From the NCBI GenBank assembly GCA_963966185.1, contig CAWZYM010000090.1:1-64000 (forward strand): DNA of 64,000 bases, written 5' to 3'. Origin of the DNA: Rhabditoides inermis. Lineage: Eukaryota; Nematoda; Chromadorea; Rhabditida; Rhabditidae. This document shows positions 1 to 12,300 of the stretch, piece after piece; position 1 is the first letter of the stretch; each line of letters starts with the position of its first letter. The translations under genes were made by a program, and so were the position numbers. The notes beneath the pieces were generated by a model. The model was not told the origin of the DNA. It worked only from the letters and a program-made list of their open reading frames with translations, and searched no databases.

Positions 1-106
1 CGGAGCTCGCGGTCGACTGAGTTCTCCCCGAAGGGGAAGTAGACGAGAGAACGATCCGCCATAGATGCAGAGAGCACCTGAAGCAGCGCTGCAAAGGGGA
101 TCGTGT

Positions 107-109
<3 letters not shown>

Positions 110-155
<46 letters not shown>

Positions 156-178
156 GCGAGAAGAGAGAGAGAGAGAAG
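110..178. repeat. (GA)n-rich microsatellite
   Basis: Nearly uninterrupted GA dinucleotides at 112-148, followed by an impure purine tract. The same GA-rich sequence fills many introns and intergenic gaps further along the window. No gene is evident in 1-110 or 180-700. Confidence 0.9.
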
Positions 179-471
179 ATACTCTTCATCTGCAAGTCTT
201 CGTCGGATCAGTTCAGGCGCGAGGAGATAAAGGAGTCTCCGGAGCTGTCCACATTAATAATGCTACTCTAATGGTCTATGGAAAAATATCGACCAAGTAT
301 CGGAGAACTATCGATCAAGAATCGTCTTCCGCCACTAACCTCGTCTGCCCAACTATGTTTCCACGGCGTTAGACCATAAGATCTTGGCCCACTGACCCAC
401 TGTATGCTTCCTATCCTAATCCTATCATTGTGATTGTCATATTCACTCTGCTATAACGATTCCAGATAAAC

Positions 472-492
472 ACTTGACTTGACTTGACTTGA
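472..492. repeat. (CTTGA)n pentamer microsatellite
   Basis: About four copies of the pentamer CTTGA. Simple tails of this kind often mark the 3' end of a non-LTR retrotransposon, so the preceding 250-470 may be a LINE 3' remnant. That is inference, since no coding part of an element is visible here. From about 495 to 780 I see nothing else. Confidence 0.6.
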
Positions 493-787
493 AAAGTATT
501 TGATCACGTACTCGCCAGCCTACAAACAATTTGAAAAAAAACAAAACTATAATATTGTGAACGAACACAACAGCTGATGGCGTACTCGCAACTCGCTAGC
601 CTAGAACAACATTCCTACAACAAATCACACGAACTTATTCAAATACTTCCATACTCTCACCTTTTATTATGAACAAATACAACACATTTGAACGTTGAAC
701 AATCAATGGACACAAACGCATTCCCCATCTGCACCCACGTACACCAACGATAAAAAAATCACAACAAACGCAAACCCACCAACGCAC

Positions 788-937
788 CTTGTCGAAGACG
801 ACACTGGTGGGTGCCTAGGAGATGCGGAACGCCCTCTTGAGCTCCCCGTCCAGCGAGTAGATGAAGGCGGTCTTGCGAGTCGTCGCCACCATGACCGACG
901 GGCGAGAACGCGCAGCACAGATTAGGAGACGTGTTTA
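788..937 (-). pseudogene. broken WD40-repeat-like exon
   Basis: On the minus strand one frame reads NLCCAFSPVG. After a one-base shift near 888 the next frame reads MVATTRKTAFIYSLDGELKR, and then a TAG. Joined, the order looks like one blade of a WD40 propeller (a CAFSPxG strand, VATT strand, then IYSLDG). A GT donor (GTGCGT) follows at 787. The frameshift and the in-frame stop suggest a decayed exon or sequence errors. No neighbouring exon could be attached, so the identification is tentative. Confidence 0.3.
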
Positions 938-1645
938 CTTGCTTGCCTCCCTCCCTTTCCCTCTTCATCTTCTCTCCCTCCCTCCTCATCTTGCTCGGTC
1001 GCTGGGGTCCGCCAGGCATCTCGACCATATTCTGAGGACATGTGTGGAGCGCCTGAAACCTAAAACACGTTGCTGTTCAAAACACGTCAGTTCAAACTGA
1101 ACAACACAAACGTCTATTCATTTAGGCACGCTCTCAAAGCGCCAATTCAGCCATTCATTCAATGAACGTAAACGCAGATAACGTGTGCAATTTTTTTATA
1201 CTACCAACCTTTACACGTCAGCTCTAGCTTCAACATGCTCCAATCGCTCCGGCTCTCTCACATAGTCCACCGCCTGTCTCTATCGCTCTGGTTCTCTCAC
1301 AAAGTCCACCGCCTGTCTCTGTCGCTTCCCACAGTCAGATACGCAGTTTTGAAAAAGAGTACCAGAATTAATTAAGAGTTGCGATCAGTAGCTTCGGAAG
1401 CAATCTCGGAAAGGAGAAGTGAAAAAATAACAAAATTCGCAAATCTCCTCTCTGAACAGACTCTGCGATGAAAATATGACAAACATTTTTTTATCATATT
1501 CGAAACAAAAAAAAGTATTTTAGGAGATGATCAACTCACTTGCAAAATCTCAGATAAACAACAACATCGTGAATTATTTTCTTTTTTTTATCACAAATGA
1601 CAACCACAACACGAAACAACAACCTAGAAGTTGGTGGCAAGGGCC

Positions 1646-2824
1646 TCACGAGTCGAGGGTTCGCCCTGAAATTGATATGAGATTTGCATAAACTAAACAA
1701 TTACAATAGGTTTAGGTTAACAAACTCACACATACGCTTCTTCAGATCTTCACTGAGTTGCAGTTGCAGTTCTTCGTTCGGCTTCCCTTCATCCTCCTTG
1801 ATTGCCTTCTCGCGCATGGAGTAGTACTCCTTCTCCATCTCGCGCAAAGCCGTGTACCTCCTTTGAGCAGCGATATCGAGAGAGTTGAAGAAAGACATCC
1901 TGGCCTCGTTGATTTTCTTTTTTGTAGCAGCAGGATCAGCGGGCAGGGTGCGCTCGTTCGATACTGAAGCGCAAAGTACACATAAGTCGGTGTAAAATAC
2001 TCGTTTCGCAGAATGAAGGAACTCAAGAAAATACATGATATTTTCATCATTTTAATGCTAACAAAGTCGTTGTATCGTAGTAGATAAAACTTCTTCTCAT
2101 ATTGCAAAAAGGTAACTTGAAGTGTTGTGGTGAAAAAATACATGCAAATATAGCTCCAATTGCAACGTCCATTGTTCGAATAACAGAATGCGAAATACGC
2201 CGGTCCGATTTCACATTTTGCAAATCACGCCGCGCCGAATTCGCACTTTTGTGATTTGCGATTTACGCCGGGCCGAATTTGCAATTCTTGATGAAGGCGG
2301 CACTAATTTGAATCAAGAACGTTAAACTGTACAACATCATAAAAAAATCTTTATATTAAGATCAAACAATGACAAAGAACCCCAGGAACACTAGTTTGCA
2401 TGAGCTTCCACGCGCGCTGGCTGACTCCCAGCTTGGAGAGGTACTTCTTGTAATGATCAAGGCGATCTTCTTCTGTCGCAGCTTCACGAGGTGACTGTTT
2501 TGCGGATCCTGACGTCGTTCTATCTGTTCGTGACGGCTGTGAACTGTGCTGAAAAAAGAATGAAATTAGCTTCATCTCATCACAACGAAAATGGAGATTA
2601 ACTCACATCATATCATTCTCACGACTCACATCATAACAGCGGACATACCTGTATTTTCGAAAAGTAGATAAAATTCGCTGCGATATACGTATCGACTGTG
2701 AGTAGCAGAATGTCTCCTAGAGCCTTCTCGCGTTGTCTCCGTTGACGAAGTACATAGTTTCGACAAGCACACACGTCCCTTGATGTCCGCGAATTCACAC
2801 CTCGGCATGAAGAGTCGCGCGATA
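1646..2824 (-). CDS. unrecognised coiled-coil gene, 3' exons (partial)
   Basis: Four minus-strand exons join with consistent phase: 2824-2689, 2548-2392, 1963-1730 and 1665-1646, ending in TGA. Each has an AG acceptor after a T-rich stretch; donors are GTATAT, GTGTTC (weak) and GTGAGT. The 5' exons and start codon were not found; they would lie above 2,824, toward or beyond the satellite array. The encoded part is about 180 residues. It has a Ser/Thr/Arg-rich segment, a short helical motif (DRLDHYKKYLSKLGV), and a long charged helix (AQRRYTALREMEKEYYSMRE) followed by a Glu/Gln/Lys-rich stretch predicted to form coiled coil. I do not recognise the family. The last exon is short and its exact junction is uncertain. 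Splicing with another phase would give a different C-terminus. Confidence 0.5.
2186..2290. repeat. short tandem repeat, about 3 copies
   Basis: Three imperfect copies of a 30-38 bp motif with the core ACGCCGSGCCGAATTYGCA. They lie in an intron of the minus-strand gene at 1,646-2,824. Confidence 0.6.
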
Positions 2825-4227
2825 CTGAAAAACCGTGTCAAGAGCACAATATTACTCCAATACATACGATTAATACTGAAAAAAAAACAAAAAAAACACA
2901 TAAATACACAAAGAAAACGACTACGCATGAACACGCAAAGAAAACACTGTGCACGTTATGCTTACACCGATTTACTATTACTTCTCACTGCCCATGTAAA
3001 TCAGCTGTTTTTCGAATTATTTTTTTTGTTATTTTACGCTTTTATGTTTTATGTTGTTGTTTTTCTCTGAATGAGTGACTCACTCGAATCGAACTAGTTT
3101 GTGTTCCGTTCCAGGATCAACGTTCAAGATGCTGAACGAACGGAGAAATATATGGAGTATGTGTATGTGTATGGAGTATGAATATGGAGTATGAAATATG
3201 TGTGTATGGAGTGGGCGGGGCCAAGGAGGAGGAGCAGAAGTGAGGAGAGGATGGAGTGTGTGGGTGAGTGGGGGGAGGGGACGAGGAGAGTGAGTGAACC
3301 TCCCTGGTAGGACATTGCTATCTCATGTACAGCCTAAAGCTATACCGATTTCGGATCAATCTCAGATCTCTAGGCTCTCTGATCTGTTGCAGGGTTGTGT
3401 GGAGTGTGTGCGGCTGGGCGAGTGTGTGTACGGAGTGGGCGGGGCCAAGGAGGAGGAGCAGAAGTGAGGAGAGGATGGAGTGTGTGGGTGAGTGGGAGGA
3501 GGGGACGAGGAGAGTGAGTGAACCTCCCTGGTAGGACATTGCAATCTCATGTACAGCCTACAGCTATACCGATTTCGGATCAATCTCAAATCTCTAGGCT
3601 CTCTGATCTGTTGCAGGGCTGTGTGGAGTGTGTGCGGCTGGGCAAGTGTGTGTATGGAGTGGGCGAGGCCAAGGAGGAGGAGCAGAAGTGAGGAGAGGAT
3701 GGAGTGTGTGGGTGAGTGGGAGGAGGGGACGAGGAGAGTGAGTGAACCTCCCTGGTAGGACATTGCAATCTCATGTACAGCCTACAGCTATACCGATTTC
3801 GGATCAATCTCAGATCTCTAGGCTCTCTGATCTGTTGCAGGGTTGTGTGGAGTGTGTGCGGCTGGGCGAGTGTGTGTATGGAGTGGGCGGGGCCAAGGAG
3901 GAGGAGCAGAAGTGAGGAGAGGATGGAGTGTGTGGGTGAGTGGGAGAAGGGGACGAGGAGAGTGAGTGAACCTCCCTGGTAGGACATTGCAATCTCATAT
4001 ACAGCCTACAGCTATACCGATTTCGGATCAATCTCAGATCTCTAGGCTCTCTGAACTCTGATCTGTTGCAGGGTTGTGTGGAGTGTGTGCGGCTGAACAA
4101 GTGTGTGTATGGAGTGGGCGGGGCCAAGGAGGAGGAGCAGAAGTGAGGAGAGGATGGAGTGTGTGGGTGAGTGGGGGGAGGGGACGAGGAGAGTGAGTGA
4201 ACCTCCCTGGTAGGACATTGCAATCTC

Positions 4228-7200
4228 ATGTACAGCCTACAGCTATACCGATTTCGGATCAATCTCAGATCTCTAGACTCTCTGATCTGTTGCAGGGTTG
4301 TGTGGAGTGTGTGCGGCTGGGCAAGTGTGTGTACGGAGTGGGCGGGGCCAAGGAGGAGGAGCAGAAGTGAGGAGAGGATGGAGTGTGTGGGTGAGTGGGG
4401 GGAGGGGACGAGGAGAGTGAGTGAACCTCCCTGGTAGGACATTGCAATCTCATGTACAGCCTAAAGCTATACCGGTTTCGGATCAATCTCAGATCTCTAG
4501 ACTCTCTGATCTGTTGCAGGGTTGTGTGGAGTGTGTGCGGATGGGCAAGTGTGTGTATGGAGTGGGCGGGGCCAAGGAGGAGGAGCAGAAGTGAGGAGAG
4601 GATGGAGTGTGTGGGTGAGTGGGAGGAGGGGACGAGGAGAGTGAGTGAACCTCCCTGGTAGGACATTGCAATCTCATGTACAGCCTACAGCTATACCGAT
4701 TTCGGATCAATCTCAGATCTCTAGACTCTCTGATCTGTTGCAGGGTTGTGTGGAGTGTGTGCGGCTGGGCGAGTATGTGTATGGAGTGGGCGGGGCCAAG
4801 GAGGAGGAGCAGAAGTGAGGAGAGGATGGAGTGTGTGGGTGAGTGGGAGAAGGGGACGAGGAGAGTGAGTGAACCTCCCTGGTAGGACATTGCAATCTCA
4901 TATACAGCCTACAGCTATACCGATTTCGGATCAATCTCAGATCTCTAGGCTCTCTGAACTCTGATCTGTTGCAGGGTTGTGTGGAGTGTGTGCGGCTGAA
5001 CAAGTGTGTGTATGGAGTGGGCGGGGCCAAGGAGGAGGAGCAGAAGTGAGGAGAGGATGGAGTGTGTGGGTGAGTGGGGGGAGGGGACGAGGAGAGTGAG
5101 TGAACCTCCCTGGTAGGACATTGCAATCTCATGTACAGCCTACAGCTATACCGATTTCGGATCAATCTCAGATCTCTAGACTCTCTGATCTGTTGCAGGG
5201 TTGTGTGGAGTGTGTGCGGCTGAACAAGTGTGTGTATGGAGTGGGCGGGGCCAAGGAGGAGGAGCAGAAGTGAGGAGAGGATGGAGTGTGTGGGTGAGTG
5301 GGGGGAGGGGACGAGGAGAGTGAGTGAACCTCCCTGGTAGGACATTGCAATCTCATGTACAGCCTACAGCTATACCGATTTCGGATCAATCTCAGATCTC
5401 TAGACTCTCTGATCTGTTGCAGGGTTGTGTGGAGTGTGTGCGGCTGGGCAAGTGTGTGTACGGAGTGGGCGGGGCCAAGGAGGAGGAGCAGAAGTGAGGA
5501 GAGGATGGAGTGTGTGGGTGAGTGGGGGGAGGGGACGAGGAGAGTGAGTGAACCTCCCTGGTAGGACATTGCAATCTCATGTACAGCCTAAAGCTATACC
5601 GGTTTCGGATCAATCTCAGATCTCTAGACTCTCTGATCTGTTGCAGGGTTGTGTGGAGTGTGTGCGGATGGGCAAGTGTGTGTATGGAGTGGGCGGGGCC
5701 AAGGAGGAGGAGCAGAAGTGAGGAGAGGATGGAGTGTGTGGGTGAGTGGGAGGAGGGGACGAGGAGAGTGAGTGAACCTCCCTGGTAGGACATTGCAATC
5801 TCATGTACAGCCTACAGCTATACCGATTTCGGATCAATCTCAGATCTCTAGACTCTCTGATCTGTTGCAGGGTTGTGTGGAGTGTGTGCGGCTGGGCGAG
5901 TATGTGTATGGAGTGGGCGGGGCCAAGGAGGAGGAGCAGAAGTGAGGAGAGGATGGAGTGTGTGGGTGAGTGGGGGGAGGGGACGAGGAGAGTGAGTGAA
6001 CCTCCCTGGTAGGACATTGCTATCTCATGTACAGCCTACAGCTATACCGATTTCGGATCAATCTCAGATCTCTAGACTCTCTGATCTGTTGCAGGGTTGT
6101 GTGGAGTGTGTGCGGCTGGGCGAGTATGTGTATGGAGTGGGCGGGGCCAAAGAGGAGGAGCAGAAGTGAGGAGAGGATGGAGTGTGTGGGTGAGTGGGGG
6201 GAGGGGACGAAGAGAGTGAGTGAACCTCCCTGGTAGGACATTGCTATCTCATGTACAGCCTACAGCTATACCGATTTCGGATCAATCTCAGATCTCTAGA
6301 CTCTCTGATCTGTTGCAGGGTTGTGTGGAGTGTGTGCGGCTGGGCAAGTGTGTGTATGGAGTGGGCGGGGCCAAGGAAGAGAAGCAGAAGTGAGGAGAGG
6401 ATGGAGTGTGTGGGTGAGTGGAGGGAGGGGACGAGGAGAGTGAGTGAACCTCCCTGGTAGGACATTGCTATCTCATGTACAGCCTACAGCTATACCGATT
6501 TCGGATCAATCTCAGATCTCTAGACTCTCTGATCTGTTGCAGGGTTGTGTGGAGTGTGTGCGGATGGGCAAGTGTGTGTTTGGAGTGGGCGGGGCCAAGG
6601 AGGAGGAGCAGAAGTGAGGAGAGGATGGAGTGTGTGGGTGAGTGGGAGGAGGGGACGAGGAGAGTGAGTGAACCTCCCTGGTAGGACATTGCTATCTCAT
6701 GTACAGCCTACAGCTATACCGATTTCGGATCAATCTCAGATCTCTAGACTCTCTGATCTGTTGCAGGGTTGTGTGGAGTGTGTGCGGCTGAACAAGTGTG
6801 TGTATGGAGTGGGCGGGGCCAAGGAGGAGGAGCAGAAGTGAGGAGAGGATGGAGTGTGTGGGTGAGTGGGGGGAGGGGACGAGGAGAGTGAGTGAACCTC
6901 CCTGGTAGGACATTGCAATCTCATGTACAGCCTACAGCTATACCGATTTCGGATCAATCTCAGATCTCTAGACTCTCTGATCTGTTGCAGGGTTGTGTGG
7001 AGTGTGTGCGGCTGGGCAAGTGTGTGTACGGAGTGGGCGGGGCCAAGGAGGAGGAGCAGAAGTGAGGAGAGGATGGAGTGTGTGGGTGAGTGGGGGGAGG
7101 GGACGAGGAGAGTGAGTGAACCTCCCTGGTAGGACATTGCAATCTCATGTACAGCCTAAAGCTATACCGGTTTCGGATCAATCTCAGATCTCTAGACTCT

Positions 7201-9393
7201 CTGATCTGTTGCAGGGTTGTGTGGAGTGTGTGCGGATGGGCAAGTGTGTGTATGGAGTGGGCGGGGCCAAGGAGGAGGAGCAGAAGTGAGGAGAGGATGG
7301 AGTGTGTGGGTGAGTGGGAGGAGGGGACGAGGAGAGTGAGTGAACCTCCCTGGTAGGACATTGCAATCTCATGTACAGCCTACAGCTATACCGATTTCGG
7401 ATCAATCTCAGATCTCTAGACTCTCTGATCTGTTGCAGGGTTGTGTGGAGTGTGTGCGGCTGGGCGAGTATGTGTATGGAGTGGGCGGGGCCAAGGAGGA
7501 GGAGCAGAAGTGAGGAGAGGATGGAGTGTGTGGGTGAGTGGGAGAAGGGGACGAGGAGAGTGAGTGAACCTCCCTGGTAGGACATTGCAATCTCATATAC
7601 AGCCTACAGCTATACCGATTTCGGATCAATCTCAGATCTCTAGGCTCTCTGAACTCTGATCTGTTGCAGGGTTGTGTGGAGTGTGTGCGGCTGAACAAGT
7701 GTGTGTATGGAGTGGGCGGGGCCAAGGAGGAGGAGCAGAAGTGAGGAGAGGATGGAGTGTGTGGGTGAGTGGGGGGAGGGGACGAGGAGAGTGAGTGAAC
7801 CTCCCTGGTAGGACATTGCAATCTCATGTACAGCCTACAGCTATACCGATTTCGGATCAATCTCAGATCTCTAGACTCTCTGATCTGTTGCAGGGTTGTG
7901 TGGAGTGTGTGCGGCTGAACAAGTGTGTGTATGGAGTGGGCGGGGCCAAGGAGGAGGAGCAGAAGTGAGGAGAGGATGGAGTGTGTGGGTGAGTGGGGGG
8001 AGGGGACGAGGAGAGTGAGTGAACCTCCCTGGTAGGACATTGCAATCTCATGTACAGCCTACAGCTATACCGATTTCGGATCAATCTCAGATCTCTAGAC
8101 TCTCTGATCTGTTGCAGGGTTGTGTGGAGTGTGTGCGGCTGGGCAAGTGTGTGTACGGAGTGGGCGGGGCCAAGGAGGAGGAGCAGAAGTGAGGAGAGGA
8201 TGGAGTGTGTGGGTGAGTGGGGGGAGGGGACGAGGAGAGTGAGTGAACCTCCCTGGTAGGACATTGCAATCTCATGTACAGCCTAAAGCTATACCGGTTT
8301 CGGATCAATCTCAGATCTCTAGACTCTCTGATCTGTTGCAGGGTTGTGTGGAGTGTGTGCGGATGGGCAAGTGTGTGTATGGAGTGGGCGGGGCCAAGGA
8401 GGAGGAGCAGAAGTGAGGAGAGGATGGAGTGTGTGGGTGAGTGGGAGGAGGGGACGAGGAGAGTGAGTGAACCTCCCTGGTAGGACATTGCAATCTCATG
8501 TACAGCCTACAGCTATACCGATTTCGGATCAATCTCAGATCTCTAGACTCTCTGATCTGTTGCAGGGTTGTGTGGAGTGTGTGCGGCTGGGCGAGTATGT
8601 GTATGGAGTGGGCGGGGCCAAGGAGGAGGAGCAGAAGTGAGGAGAGGATGGAGTGTGTGGGTGAGTGGGGGGAGGGGACGAGGAGAGTGAGTGAACCTCC
8701 CTGGTAGGACATTGCTATCTCATGTACAGCCTACAGCTATACCGATTTCGGATCAATCTCAGATCTCTAGACTCTCTGATCTGTTGCAGGGTTGTGTGGA
8801 GTGTGTGCGGCTGGGCGAGTATGTGTATGGAGTGGGCGGGGCCAAAGAGGAGGAGCAGAAGTGAGGAGAGGATGGAGTGTGTGGGTGAGTGGGGGGAGGG
8901 GACGAAGAGAGTGAGTGAACCTCCCTGGTAGGACATTGCTATCTCATGTACAGCCTACAGCTATACCGATTTCGGATCAATCTCAGATCTCTAGACTCTC
9001 TGATCTGTTGCAGGGTTGTGTGGAGTGTGTGCGGCTGGGCAAGTGTGTGTATGGAGTGGGCGGGGCCAAGGAAGAGAAGCAGAAGTGAGGAGAGGATGGA
9101 GTGTGTGGGTGAGTGGAGGGAGGGGACGAGGAGAGTGAGTGAACCTCCCTGGTAGGACATTGCTATCTCATGTACAGCCTACAGCTATACCGATTTCGGA
9201 TCAATCTCAGATCTCTAGACTCTCTGATCTGTTGCAGGGTTGTGTGGAGTGTGTGCGGATGGGCAAGTGTGTGTTTGGAGTGGGCGGGGCCAAGGAGGAG
9301 GAGCAGAAGTGAGGAGAGGATGGAGTGTGTGGGTGAGTGGGAGGAGGGGACGAGGAGAGTGAGTGAACCTCCCTGGTAGGACATTGCAATCTC
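4228..9393. repeat. higher-order repeat, 2,695-bp superunit
   Basis: Within the satellite a variant-marked block recurs at a distance of 2,695 bp: the AAAGCTATACCGG unit is at 4,452 and 7,147, and again at 5,579 and 8,274. The superunit is itself made of blocks of 1,127 bp (five units, one of 231 or an equivalent) and 1,568 bp (seven units). Shared private variants identify each position, so the copies arose by duplication of multi-unit blocks and not of single monomers. Confidence 0.85.
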
Positions 9394-12300
9394 ATGTACA
9401 GCCTACAGCTATACCGATTTCGGATCCATCTCAGATCTCTAGACTCTCTGATCTGTTGCAGGGTTGTGTGGAGTGTGTGCGGCTGGGCAAGTGTGTGTAC
9501 GGAGTGGGCGGGGCCAAGGAGGAGGAGCAGAAGTGAGGAGAGGATGGAGTGTGTGGGTGAGTGGGGGGAGGGGACGAGGAGAGTGAGTGAACCTCCCTGG
9601 TAGGACATTGCAATCTTATGTACAGCCTACAGATTACCGATTTCGGATCAATCTCAGATCTCTAGACTCTCTGATATGTTGCAGGGTTGTGTGGAGTGTG
9701 TGCGGCTGGGCAAGTGTGTGTATGGAGTGGGCGGGGCCAAGGAGGAGGAGCAGAAGTGAGGAGAGGATGGAGTGTGTGGGTGAGTGGGGGGAGGGGACGA
9801 GGAGAGTGAGTGAACCTCCCTGGCAGGACATTGCAATCTCATGTACAGCCTACAGCTATACCGAATTCGGATCAATCTCAGATCTCTAGACTCTCTGATC
9901 TGTTGCAGGGTTGTGTGGAGTGTGTGCGGCTGGGCAAGTGTGTGTACGGAGTGGGCGGGGCCAAGGAGGAGGAACAGAAGTGAGGAGAGGATGGAGTGTG
10001 TGGGTGAGTGGGGGGAGGGGACGAGGAGAGTGAGTGAACCTCCCTGGTAGGACATTGCTATCTCATGTACAGCCTACAGATTACCGATTTCGGATCAATC
10101 TCAGATCTCTAGACTCTCTGATCTGTTGCAGGGTTGTGTGGAGTGTGTGCGGCTGGGCAAGTGTGTGTATGGAGTGGGCGGGGCCAAGGAGGAGGAGCAG
10201 AAGTGAGGAGAGGATGGAGTGTGTGGGTGAGTGGGGGGAGGGGACGAGGAGAGTGAGTGAACCTCCCTGGTAGGACATTGCTATCTCATGTACAGCCTAC
10301 AGCTATACCGATTTCGGATCAATCTCAGATCTCTAGACTCTCTGATCTGTTGCAGGGTTGTGTGGAGTGTGTGCGGCTGGGCAAGTGTGTGTACGGAGTG
10401 GGCGGGGCCAAGGAGGAGGAGCAGAAGTGAGGAGAGGATGGAGTGTGTGGGTGAGTGGGGGGAGGGGACGAGGAGAGTGAGTGAACCTCCCTGGTAGGAC
10501 ATTGCAATCTCATGTACAGCCTACAGCTATACCGATTTCGGATCAATCTCAGATCTCTAGACTCTCTGATCTGTTGCAGGGTTGTGTGGAGTGTGTGCGG
10601 CTGGGCGAGTATGTGTATGGAGTGGGCGGGGCCAAGGAGGAGGAGCAGAAGTGAGGAGAGGATGGAGTGTGTGGGTGAGTGGGGGGAGGGGACGAGGAGA
10701 GTGAGTGAACCTCCCTGGTAGGACATTGCTATCTCATGTACAGCCTACAGCTATACCGATTTCGGATCAATCTCAGATCTCTAGACTCTCTGATCTGTTG
10801 CAGGGTTGTGTGGAGTGTGTGCGGATGGGCAAGTGTGTGTTTGGAGTGGGCGGGGCCAAGGAGGAGGAGCAGAAGTGAGGAGAGGATGGAGTGTGTGGGT
10901 GAGTGGGAGGAGGGGACGAGGAGAGTGAGTGAACCTCCCTGGTAGGACATTGCAATCTCATGTACAGCCTACAGCTATACCGATTTCGGATCCATCTCAG
11001 ATCTCTAGACTCTCTGATCTGTTGCAGGGTTGTGTGGAGTGTGTGCGGCTGGGCAAGTGTGTGTACGGAGTGGGCGGGGCCAAGGAGGAGGAGCAGAAGT
11101 GAGGAGAGGATGGAGTGTGTGGGTGAGTGGGGGGAGGGGACGAGGAGAGTGAGTGAACCTCCCTGGTAGGACATTGCAATCTTATGTACAGCCTACAGAT
11201 TACCGATTTCGGATCAATCTCAGATCTCTAGACTCTCTGATATGTTGCAGGGTTGTGTGGAGTGTGTGCGGCTGGGCAAGTGTGTGTATGGAGTGGGCGG
11301 GGCCAAGGAGGAGGAGCAGAAGTGAGGAGAGGATGGAGTGTGTGGGTGAGTGGGGGGAGGGGACGAGGAGAGTGAGTGAACCTCCCTGGCAGGACATTGC
11401 AATCTCATGTACAGCCTACAGCTATACCGAATTCGGATCAATCTCAGATCTCTAGACTCTCTGATCTGTTGCAGGGTTGTGTGGAGTGTGTGCGGCTGGG
11501 CAAGTGTGTGTACGGAGTGGGCGGGGCCAAGGAGGAGGAACAGAAGTGAGGAGAGGATGGAGTGTGTGGGTGAGTGGGGGGAGGGGACGAGGAGAGTGAG
11601 TGAACCTCCCTGGTAGGACATTGCTATCTCATGTACAGCCTACAGATTACCGATTTCGGATCAATCTCAGATCTCTAGACTCTCTGATCTGTTGCAGGGT
11701 TGTGTGGAGTGTGTGCGGCTGGGCAAGTGTGTGTATGGAGTGGGCGGGGCCAAGGAGGAGGAGCAGAAGTGAGGAGAGGATGGAGTGTGTGGGTGAGTGG
11801 GGGGAGGGGACGAGGAGAGTGAGTGAACCTCCCTGGTAGGACATTGCTATCTCATGTACAGCCTACAGCTATACCGATTTCGGATCAATCTCAGATCTCT
11901 AGACTCTCTGATCTGTTGCAGGGTTGTGTGGAGTGTGTGCGGCTGGGCAAGTGTGTGTACGGAGTGGGCGGGGCCAAGGAGGAGGAGCAGAAGTGAGGAG
12001 AGGATGGAGTGTGTGGGTGAGTGGGGGGAGGGGACGAGGAGAGTGAGTGAACCTCCCTGGTAGGACATTGCAATCTCATGTACAGCCTACAGCTATACCG
12101 ATTTCGGATCAATCTCAGATCTCTAGACTCTCTGATCTGTTGCAGGGTTGTGTGGAGTGTGTGCGGCTGGGCGAGTATGTGTATGGAGTGGGCGGGGCCA
12201 AGGAGGAGGAGCAGAAGTGAGGAGAGGATGGAGTGTGTGGGTGAGTGGGGGGAGGGGACGAGGAGAGTGAGTGAACCTCCCTGGTAGGACATTGCTATCT